Program-made: the position numbers and the translations under genes
In this document: piece after piece, positions 1-5,181 of the stretch
Layout: each line of letters begins with the position of its first letter
Position numbering within the stretch: the first letter of the stretch is position 1
The notes under the pieces: model-generated
The model's database searches: none
Told to the model about the DNA's origin: nothing
What the model saw: only the letters and a program-made list of their open reading frames with translations
From: DATLWR01 sp035576205
GTDB taxonomy: Bacteria; Pseudomonadota; Zetaproteobacteria; Mariprofundales; Mariprofundaceae
DNA: 13,223 bases
Assembly (NCBI GenBank): GCA_035576205.1
Contig: DATLWR010000098.1
Span: 1-13,223, forward strand
Reading direction: 5' to 3'

Positions 1-59
1 GCTGCGCGACAAACTCGACGTCAGGAGTTTACGCTAACGCCCGTCGCACCAGATCGGCG

Positions 60-1043
60 CTACCGGACTGCCGGCTTCACCTTTTTTGCCTGAATGGTTG
101 CCTGGATATCGGCAAGGGTCTGCCGGAAGGTGTCGGCGAGCCTGCCGCCCAGTTCGACCGCCCGCCGGGCGGCAGCCAGCGCCTCGGTATATTTCCCCTC
201 GTCGGCACAGGTTTGCGCCAGGTTGTTGAAGGCGATCCCAGACTGCGGATGGTCACGGCTGGCCTGCCGGAAGGCGGCCTCGGCGTCGGCAAGTTTCCCC
301 ATCGCATAATAGCTGTTGCCGAGCCCGATACGGGCCGCCTCGCTTTGGGGCCAGAGGCCGAGCGCCGCCCTGTACGATGTCGCCGCCGCCTGTAGCTGGC
401 CGGTCTGTTCCAGCGCCAGCGCACTCTCCAGATAGCGCTCCTCGCTGGCGGTTCGCGGCAGTTCGCCGGGAGGCAGCGTCAACAGCGCCCAGTAACCGCT
501 GCGTGCCCAGGTGTATTCGAAGGTGGAGATCGGCGTCTGGCGGGATTCGTCGGGCCCCGAGTACAGCGTGACGGTGCGCTGATCGAGGTCGTAGCCGATC
601 ACCACCGCATAATGCCAGATGGGATACCAGGAGAGGGCGAGGTTCTGCAGCACGATCACCGGATGGCCGGCAGCCACCTCGGCGAGCAGGTCGGCAAGGC
701 TGGGCTGCAGCAGGTAGGCGAGCCGGCCGTGCCGGCGGGCGGCGGCGATCATCTCGGGTTGCAGGCTGCCCTCTTTGCCCGGGATGTAGACCTCGGGTTC
801 CAGCTGCTCAGGGGTGAAATGCAGGCCGCTCCAGCCGAGCGTCATGGCCAGCGTCGCCGGGCCGCACTGGTGCGCCTGCTGCGCGTAGTAGGGAACGTTG
901 CCGAGTTCGGCCCTGGCCGGTAGTGAGGCGGGCGGTGCTTCGAGCAGGCGGCCCGTCTGCTGCGCCACGCAACCGGAGAGCCAGACCAAAACGAACACGC
1001 CCGCAATGATGCGGGCGTGCCATGCGAGACGGGGCAAGGGCAT
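60..1043 (-). CDS. PA2778-like lipoprotein: C39-like cysteine peptidase with C-terminal TPRs
   Basis: The 327-residue product is a predicted envelope cysteine peptidase. A hydrophobic N-terminus ends in the lipobox LSGC (residues 22-25), so Cys25 should be lipidated. The next residue is Val rather than Asp, which fits outer-membrane sorting. Residues about 48-190 form a C39-like papain-fold domain: QCGPATLA carries the likely nucleophile Cys60, and WHYAVVIGYD carries the likely His144. Residues about 203-305 hold roughly three TPR helix pairs (for example LGNSYYAMGKLADAEAAFRQ). Unlike bacteriocin-exporting C39 proteins there is no ABC transporter part. It lies 18 bases downstream of the PA2779-like gene and shares its promoter. 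The pair recurs in Pseudomonas and other proteobacteria, from memory of the family names; its function is not established. Processing of the neighbouring protein is my inference. The stop is TAG at 60-62. Confidence 0.85.
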   Translation of the reverse strand: MPLPRLAWHARIIAGVFVLVWLSGCVAQQTGRLLEAPPASLPARAELGNVPYYAQQAHQCGPATLAMTLGWSGLHFTPEQLEPEVYIPGKEGSLQPEMIAAARRHGRLAYLLQPSLADLLAEVAAGHPVIVLQNLALSWYPIWHYAVVIGYDLDQRTVTLYSGPDESRQTPISTFEYTWARSGYWALLTLPPGELPRTASEERYLESALALEQTGQLQAAATSYRAALGLWPQSEAARIGLGNSYYAMGKLADAEAAFRQASRDHPQSGIAFNNLAQTCADEGKYTEALAAARRAVELGGRLADTFRQTLADIQATIQAKKVKPAVR

Positions 1044-1061
1044 GCGCTGGATGATCAGCGC

Positions 1062-1472
1062 CTAGCGTTTCGGATGCTTGACGAAACCGAATACATTGGT
1101 GAAACCGAGGATATCGGTGAGCAACAGCACCAGGAAGATGACGAGGGCGGCACCCAGTACGGCACCAACCACGTCGCCGCCCGGATGCAGCTGGTCGAAC
1201 TTGGCATTGAACTTGGCCACTTCATCATCGGTGAGGGCGGCGACCCGCATCTTCACCTCGGCCGGACTGACACCCAGTTGCAGCAGTTGCTGCTGGACAT
1301 CGGCACGGGCCAGAAAGGCATCCAGTTTGGCGCGCTCCGGCGTGGCGGCCGAAGCATGCAGCGTCTCGGCCGTGCCGACCATGGCGGCCTGCGCAGGCAT
1401 GACCGGAAGGCCGAGGCAGACAATGGAGAAAATCAGCAGTTGGCAGAAGCTATTTTTGATCCGGCGTTTCAT
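1062..1472 (-). CDS. PA2779-like exported small protein with Gly-Gly/TM/basic C-terminus
   Basis: This encodes a 136-residue protein of unknown function, recognised as PA2779-like (DUF6627-type, from memory) by sequence shape and by its partner gene. A basic start (MKRRIKNS) and hydrophobic stretch end in MPAQAA, a plausible signal-peptidase I site near residue 30. A helical, charged middle region (about 45-97) is followed by Gly98-Gly99, a hydrophobic segment (about 101-123) and the basic end KHPKR. The reading frame extends upstream to an ATG at 1523, but that lacks a ribosome-binding site and would bury the signal peptide. The chosen ATG at 1472 has GGGAGG 8 bases upstream. It is first in a two-gene unit with the C39-like lipoprotein. 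The C-terminal layout resembles a sorting or cleavage signal (see findings). Confidence 0.82.
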   Translation of the reverse strand: MKRRIKNSFCQLLIFSIVCLGLPVMPAQAAMVGTAETLHASAATPERAKLDAFLARADVQQQLLQLGVSPAEVKMRVAALTDDEVAKFNAKFDQLHPGGDVVGAVLGAALVIFLVLLLTDILGFTNVFGFVKHPKR

Positions 1473-1511
1473 GGCGGCCTCCCTGGCGCGAAGTGGACAA
1501 GTGTGCCGGAG

Positions 1512-1540
1512 TTTTAAGTCCACCGACGGACGGCTGTCAA
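1512..1540 (-). promoter_or_regulatory. Sigma70-type promoter for the PA2779/PA2778-like pair
   Basis: On the minus strand a perfect TTGACA (-35, plus-strand positions 1535-1540) is followed by exactly 17 bases and then TTAAAA (-10, 1512-1517; 3 of 6 consensus bases). Transcription would begin near 1505, giving a leader of about 33 bases before the ATG at 1472. The -35 box and spacing are excellent and the -10 is mediocre. This is predicted from motifs only. Confidence 0.55.
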
Positions 1541-1548
1541 GTTATTCG

Positions 1549-1562
1549 GGCGCTCGTGCGCC
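1549..1562. repeat. Short perfect inverted repeat in the divergent intergenic region
   Basis: GGCGC and GCGCC flank the 4-base loop TCGT, just upstream of the leftward promoter and about 60-70 bases before nagZ. It could be an operator or a chance GC hairpin. There is no T-tract, so it is not an intrinsic terminator. Confidence 0.35.
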
Positions 1563-1632
1563 TTCAGGCCTCATCAGGATTCCGGTTTGCCGGAGGCTTT
1601 GTTTCACGGCCGATCCGGTTATGCTGCTGCCT

Positions 1633-2523
1633 ATGCACCGGTCACTGATCATCGGCCTGCGCGGCCGGCAACTGGAGGCGGAGGAGCGGCACTGGCTGTG
1701 CGAGCGGCCGCCGCTGGGCATTATTCTTTTTGCCCGCAATATCCACAGTGCCGGACAGGTGCAGGCGTTGCTCGCCGAGGTGCGCGAAGCGACGGGGCAA
1801 GCGACCTGGGCTGCCATCGACGAGGAGGGCGGACGGGTGAACCGCTTGCCGTGGGAGCCCTTTTCGGGCCGCCGGCATGCGGCGGAGTACGGCGAGATGT
1901 TTCGCGCCGATCCGGGAGCGGCGCGGCAGGCTGTGTTCGACGACAATCGCCGTGTCGGCGAGGCGCTCGCCGGGCTCGGCTTCACGCACAACTGCGCTCC
2001 CGATCTCGACGTCTTCCATCCGGACGGCCATGGCATCATCGGCCGGCGCGCCTACAGCGGCGATGCCGCGGTGGTCGCCGAGCTCGGCGCGGCCTGCCTG
2101 CGCGGTCTGGCCGCCGCCGGCATCGAGGCGGTCGGCAAGCATTTCCCGGGACACGGCCGTGCCAACGCCGATTCGCATGTCGCGATTCCAGAAGCGGATG
2201 CGCCGCTCGCCACGCTGCTCGCCGAGGCCGAACCGTTCCGCCGGCTGATCGATGCGGAGCTTGCGCACATCATGACGGCGCATGTGATCTATCCGCAGGT
2301 GGAGCGCCAGGTCGCGACACTTTCTCCCTTCTGGCTGAATGATGTGCTGCGCCGAAGGTTCGGCTTTGCCGGCCGCATCTGGAGCGACGACCTCTGCATG
2401 AAAGGTGTCGGCACCTCGGTGTCGGGAGCAGCCCGGCAGGCGCTGGCTGCCGGCTGCGACACCCTGCTGGTCTGCGAGCCCGACGGTGCGGCCGAGATCT
2501 ACGGCGCAATGGAGCATCCGTGA
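1633..2523 (+). CDS. nagZ: Beta-N-acetylhexosaminidase NagZ (GH3), compact C-terminus
   Basis: NagZ is a cytoplasmic GH3 enzyme. It removes N-acetylglucosamine from anhydro-muropeptides during cell-wall recycling. The 296-residue product keeps the family's landmarks: LGIILFARN (28-36), EEGGRVNRL (64-72), IGRRAY (136-141), KHFPGHG (169-175) with the Asp180/His182 of ADSH that form the catalytic dyad in known NagZ, and SDDLCMKG (251-258) around the nucleophile Asp. It ends soon after DTLLVCEPD, about 45 residues earlier than E. coli NagZ (341), with no homologous remnant in other frames, so the barrel is complete but the C-terminal tail is missing. The stop overlaps the next start (TGATG). Start choice is uncertain: ATG at 1621 would add four residues, and neither site has a Shine-Dalgarno sequence. 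Confidence 0.9.
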   Translation: MHRSLIIGLRGRQLEAEERHWLCERPPLGIILFARNIHSAGQVQALLAEVREATGQATWAAIDEEGGRVNRLPWEPFSGRRHAAEYGEMFRADPGAARQAVFDDNRRVGEALAGLGFTHNCAPDLDVFHPDGHGIIGRRAYSGDAAVVAELGAACLRGLAAAGIEAVGKHFPGHGRANADSHVAIPEADAPLATLLAEAEPFRRLIDAELAHIMTAHVIYPQVERQVATLSPFWLNDVLRRRFGFAGRIWSDDLCMKGVGTSVSGAARQALAAGCDTLLVCEPDGAAEIYGAMEHP

Positions 2524-3233
2524 TGCACCGCCTTTGCCCGTTGTGCGGCGCCGACAACCATGCCGGAGCCGTGGCGCACCGTCTGGAGGGCAAGGAGATC
2601 AAGCGCTGCGGTTGCGGCATGGTCTACCTGGAGAATCCCGAACCGGCGGCGGAGTCTTCCCAGTACGAAGGCAGGAGCGGTGACGTTTCGGAGCGGATGC
2701 ACAACCTGATCCGTCGCCACTTCAGGCCCGGCAATGTGCTGGATGTCGGCTGCGGTGCGGGGGATTTCCTGCAAGACCTCGACCCGGCCTATACGCCGTT
2801 CGGCATCGAGATGTCGCGGGTATTGTCGCCCATTGCCGACAGTATCGCGCGCGGGCGCGGCGGCTGGGTGGTCCATGCCGGGGAGGCCAGCGAGGGTTTC
2901 CCGATGTTCAGCGAGGAGCATTTCAGCGGTGTCGTCATGGATGCGTTTCTCGAGCGTGAGAGCCGTCCCGTCGAATTGCTGCGGCAATGCGCCAGGCATC
3001 TGGAGCGTGACGGCAGGGTAATCATCAGGGTGCCGAATTACGATTGTCTCGGTCGCCGGCTGAACGGCGACAGCTGGAACGGCTTCCGCGATCCCGAAGC
3101 GGTCAACTATTTCAGGCCGAAGACGCTGCTGCGCATGTGCCGGGAGGCAGGACTCGTGATCCGGCGTTTCCGTTGGCGCGACCACCAGCCGTTCGCCGAC
3201 GATATGTGGCTGGTGGCCGGCAGGCGGTCCTGA
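2523..3233 (+). CDS. Class I SAM-dependent methyltransferase with N-terminal zinc ribbon
   Basis: This is a 236-residue methyltransferase of unknown substrate, of the Methyltransf_23 type. The N-terminus has a probable zinc ribbon: Cys5-x2-Cys8, then Cys29-x-Cys31 in RCGCGMVYLENPEP. Residues 71-80 (NVLDVGCGAG) are SAM-binding motif I, and the acidic residue after beta-2 is Glu96 (FGIEMS). The C-terminal half keeps the family pattern GRVIIRVPNY, SWNGFRDPEAVNYF and KTLLRMCREAGL. Where relatives often carry an E-H pair (motif like LEHL.DP), this one has FLERESRP. Its ATG at 2523 shares a base with the nagZ stop, so translation is probably coupled; a GTG at 2520 is also possible. Relatives often act in surface-glycan synthesis, but nothing here proves that. 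The adjacency to cell-wall recycling may be incidental. Confidence 0.82.
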   Translation: MHRLCPLCGADNHAGAVAHRLEGKEIKRCGCGMVYLENPEPAAESSQYEGRSGDVSERMHNLIRRHFRPGNVLDVGCGAGDFLQDLDPAYTPFGIEMSRVLSPIADSIARGRGGWVVHAGEASEGFPMFSEEHFSGVVMDAFLERESRPVELLRQCARHLERDGRVIIRVPNYDCLGRRLNGDSWNGFRDPEAVNYFRPKTLLRMCREAGLVIRRFRWRDHQPFADDMWLVAGRRS

Positions 3234-3243
3234 CCGCAGGGGC

Positions 3244-3269
3244 TTGCCTGCCCATGCGGCCCGTATAAG
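3244..3269 (+). promoter_or_regulatory. Candidate promoter for ppnP
   Basis: TATAAG at 3264-3269 matches the -10 consensus in 5 of 6 positions. The best -35-like hexamer, TTGCCT at 3244-3249, is only 14 bases away, which is short. Transcription would start near 3276, about 40 bases before the ppnP ATG. The -10 is convincing; the promoter as a whole is tentative. Confidence 0.35.
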
Positions 3270-3317
3270 CTGCGCGGCCTTGATTTCATGCGCAGTATCA
3301 GGTGAATGGGGATATCG

Positions 3318-3623
3318 ATGTACAAGAATGCAGACATCAACAAGAAAGCCAATGTCTATCACGACGGCAGGGTGACCAGCCGTAGCATTACGACGGCCGA
3401 GGGCGAGAGCAAGACGCTCGGCATCATGCTGCCGGGCAGCTACAACTTCGGTACCGGTGCGCCCGAGGTCATGGAGATCACCGCCGGACGTTGCCGGGTG
3501 CGTCTGCAGGGCGAAAACGACTGGCAGGAATACGCCGCCGGCGAAAGCTTCGAGGTGCCGGGCAATTCACGCTTCGATATCGAGGTGACGGAACTGCTCG
3601 ACTACGTCTGCCATTTCGGCTGA
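3318..3623 (+). CDS. ppnP: Pyrimidine/purine nucleoside phosphorylase PpnP (YaiE family)
   Basis: PpnP is a small cupin-fold enzyme that phosphorolyses a broad set of nucleosides to free base and ribose-1-phosphate. The 101-residue product aligns along its length with E. coli PpnP (94 residues). Landmarks include ANVYHDGRVTSRSI, LGIMLPGSYNFGT, APEVMEITAGRCRVRLQG, DWQEYAAGESFEVPGNSRF and the end LLDYVCHFG. The ATG at 3318 has a GGGGA purine run at 3308-3312 with suitable spacing. An in-frame ATG at 3306 would add four residues (MGIS), but its only upstream AGGTGA abuts it. It stands 84 bases after the methyltransferase, with its own candidate -10, so it may be transcribed separately. Confidence 0.93.
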   Translation: MYKNADINKKANVYHDGRVTSRSITTAEGESKTLGIMLPGSYNFGTGAPEVMEITAGRCRVRLQGENDWQEYAAGESFEVPGNSRFDIEVTELLDYVCHFG

Positions 3624-3678
3624 CCGGCACACGGGGCCAGACCGGGCTGTCGTGCGACCCCTGTGCTAGGCTCGGGCC

Positions 3679-3876
3679 ATGTCTGAAGAGCGGAAGATCG
3701 TCATCGACCTGGACATGATCGCCTCGGATGCCGCGGCGCTGGCCAAACTCTACGAGTGCGCCTCGCTGATGGTGCAGTCCTCCAATCCGCGCGAATCGGA
3801 TCTCGGCTACCGGATGCTCGATGTGGTCGGTGAGGTGATGCGGAGGGCATCCGGGCCGTCGGTACTTCCCGAGTAA
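3679..3876 (+). CDS. Hypothetical 65-residue protein upstream of lipB
   Basis: I do not recognise this gene. The product is small, acidic at its start (MSEERKIVIDLDMIASD) and probably helical in the middle (AALAKLYECASLMVQSS, LGYRMLDVVGEVMRR). It has no signal peptide, membrane segment or repeat. The composition looks like a real protein, not a GC-driven shadow, and it fills the ppnP-lipB gap with no competing frame. The ribosome-binding site is weak. It ends in TAA at 3874-3876 and is in the same frame as lipB, whose TTG start follows after two more codons. Translation is therefore likely to be coupled. It could be a lineage-specific gene. Confidence 0.6.
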   Translation: MSEERKIVIDLDMIASDAAALAKLYECASLMVQSSNPRESDLGYRMLDVVGEVMRRASGPSVLPE

Positions 3877-3882
3877 ACTCAA

Positions 3883-4500
3883 TTGCCGATACCTGAAACG
3901 TCGTGCGGTCGGGAGTGGCTGGGCCGGCAGCCGTATCTGCCGATGTGGCAGCGCTTGCGTGAGCGCGCCGGGCAGGTCGCCGACGGAATGGCACACGAAA
4001 TCGTCTGGAGCTGCGAACACGAGCCGGTCTACACCACCGGCCGGCGCGGCGTGGATAACCGTGTCGTGATGGAACTTCCGGCACCGCTACTCCACGTCGA
4101 TCGTGGCGGAGAGACCACCTTCCACGGGCCGGGCCAGCTCATGCTCTATCCGGTGATCAGCCTGCGTCAGCGTGGACTCGGGGTACGGCAATACGTGGCA
4201 CTGCTGGAGCAGTCGTGCATCGATCTGCTGGCGGATTTCGGTATCTCGGCCGGCCGGCGCTGCGGTTTTCCCGGCGTCTGGACGGCTGGCGGCAAGGTTG
4301 CCGCGCTCGGGGTGCGGGTGGTGCATGGCGTGGCTTATCACGGAATGGCGCTCAATGTGGCCGTTGAGCCGCATTGGTTCGCGGCTATCAATCCCTGCGG
4401 TACCGGCATGTCGGCGGTCAATGCCGGCGAGCTGGCGCAGCTGCCGGAGATGGCGCAGCTGGCCGATGGCTGGATGCGGAAGTTTGCCGCATTGCTCTAG
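3883..4500 (+). CDS. lipB: Octanoyltransferase LipB (TTG start)
   Basis: LipB moves octanoyl groups from acyl carrier protein to lipoyl-domain lysines, the first step of endogenous lipoate synthesis. The 205-residue protein has the family blocks in order: WLGRQPYLPMW (12-22), WSCEHEPVYTTGRRG (42-56), RGGETTFHGPGQ (74-85), GVWTAGGKVAALG (131-143) with catalytic Lys138, HGMALNV (153-159) and INPCGTGM (169-176) with catalytic Cys172. The only start that keeps the first block is TTG at 3883. The preceding in-frame codons are TAA, ACT and CAA, and the next ATG at 3943 would cut into the domain. The Shine-Dalgarno is weak (GAG at 3871-3873), so initiation probably depends on termination of the preceding ORF. 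lipA, often next to lipB, is not downstream here. Confidence 0.93.
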   Translation: MPIPETSCGREWLGRQPYLPMWQRLRERAGQVADGMAHEIVWSCEHEPVYTTGRRGVDNRVVMELPAPLLHVDRGGETTFHGPGQLMLYPVISLRQRGLGVRQYVALLEQSCIDLLADFGISAGRRCGFPGVWTAGGKVAALGVRVVHGVAYHGMALNVAVEPHWFAAINPCGTGMSAVNAGELAQLPEMAQLADGWMRKFAALL

Positions 4501-4671
4501 GCGGTTGCCGCATTTACAGTCAACGGTCGAGCCGTTAATGTTCGCGCCCTTTTGATCGGGCGTGACCGGGTGCACTAAGGGCGTCGTCCGGATGTGCGGC
4601 CCGGATGTGCGATTTTAACCGGGTGATGTGATCCGGTAAGCAGAATTGACAAGTGCGTGGAGGAAACAGGC
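4501..4671 (+). promoter_or_regulatory. Repeat-rich leader/promoter region of dksA
   Basis: These 171 noncoding bases carry several repeats. CCGGATGTGCG occurs twice as an exact direct repeat (4588-4598 and 4601-4611, period 13). ACCGGGTG occurs at 4565-4572 and 4618-4625. ACCGG-N10-CCGGT forms an inverted repeat (4618-4637), and AACGG-N5-CCGTT (4522-4536) a small hairpin. A weak promoter candidate is TTGATC (4552-4557), 16 bases, ACTAAG (4574-4579), followed by the GC-rich GGGCG. That would give a leader of about 85 bases containing the direct repeats. The regulator, if any, is unknown. Confidence 0.45.
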
Positions 4672-5043
4672 ATGGCACTGAACAAGAAACAGCTGGCTGA
4701 GTTTGAACAGCAACTGACTGCCTGGCGGGCCGAACTCGAAATGGGCCAGAACGACAACATGCATGCCATGCAGGATATGGAGCAGACCTCGTTCCCGGAT
4801 CCGACCGATCAGGCCAGCATGGAGACCGACCTGAACTTCGATCTGCGCATCAAGGATCGCGAGCGCAAGCTGATCCGCAAGATCGACCAGGCGATGAACC
4901 GCATCAAGGCCGGCGAGTTCGGCATCTGCGAGGCATGCGGTGGCGACATCAGCATCAAGCGCCTGCAGGCCCGGCCGGTGACCACGCTGTGCATCGAATG
5001 CAAGACCGCGCAGGAACAGGAAGAGCGCACCCGCTCCGAATAA
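4672..5043 (+). CDS. dksA: RNA polymerase-binding transcription factor DksA
   Basis: DksA binds the RNA polymerase secondary channel and, with ppGpp, adjusts rRNA and amino-acid promoter activity during the stringent response. The 123-residue product has an N-terminal helix, the coiled-coil tip motif DPTDQA (43-48, with the two Asp and the Ala important in E. coli DksA), a second helix DRERKLIRKIDQAMNRI (62-78) and a full zinc finger (Cys86, Cys89, Cys107, Cys110). The C-terminal half closely resembles E. coli DksA, but the protein is about 28 residues shorter, the loss being at the N-terminus. The start ATG at 4672 has GGAGGA (4659-4664) at ideal spacing; an in-frame GTG at 4657 overlaps that site and is rejected. 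A strong terminator follows, so it looks monocistronic. Confidence 0.93.
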   Translation: MALNKKQLAEFEQQLTAWRAELEMGQNDNMHAMQDMEQTSFPDPTDQASMETDLNFDLRIKDRERKLIRKIDQAMNRIKAGEFGICEACGGDISIKRLQARPVTTLCIECKTAQEQEERTRSE

Positions 5044-5065
5044 GCGAAACTGCCGGATCGTATCG

Positions 5066-5094
5066 AGAGCCCCGCATCGCGGGGCTCTTTTTTT
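5066..5094 (+). terminator. Intrinsic terminator of dksA
   Basis: A perfect 10-bp stem (AGAGCCCCGC, 5066-5075, with GCGGGGCTCT, 5079-5088) encloses the 3-base loop ATC and runs into seven Ts (5088-5094). It begins 22 bases after the dksA stop. This is a textbook Rho-independent terminator and separates dksA from the cyclase gene. Confidence 0.95.
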
Positions 5095-5127
5095 GTCGAA
5101 TCGCCCGTTTTCGCCAAGCGTTCCATG

Positions 5128-5156
5128 TTTCCATCTTCAGCAAGAGCGGCTACCCT
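5128..5156 (+). promoter_or_regulatory. Candidate promoter for the CHASE2 cyclase gene
   Basis: TTTCCA (5128-5133, 4 of 6 bases of the -35 consensus) is separated by 17 bases from TACCCT (5151-5156, 3 of 6 of the -10). It lies just after the dksA terminator and about 25 bases before the chosen ATG. A promoter is expected here because the gene sits behind a strong terminator, but these hexamers are only moderate matches. Confidence 0.35.
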
Positions 5157-5181
5157 TGAAGACGAGTCCACAGGGGGAGGA

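Noticed and set aside
1..59. Gene end or terminator left of the lipoprotein gene
   Set aside because: Fifty-nine bases show no hairpin with T-tract and no supportable coding frame.
1078..1620. Upstream extension of the nagZ reading frame
   Set aside because: The extension is antisense to the PA2779-like gene, is Ser/Ala/Arg-rich and has no homology to NagZ; it is merely stop-free.
4522..4562. Intrinsic terminator after lipB (AACGG/CCGTT at 4522-4536 or CGCCC/GGGCG at 4545-4562)
   Set aside because: The stems are only 5 bp and neither is followed by a T-tract.
4646..4651. TTGACA just before dksA as a -35 box
   Set aside because: A -10 element at 17 bases would fall on the start codon, so it cannot drive dksA.
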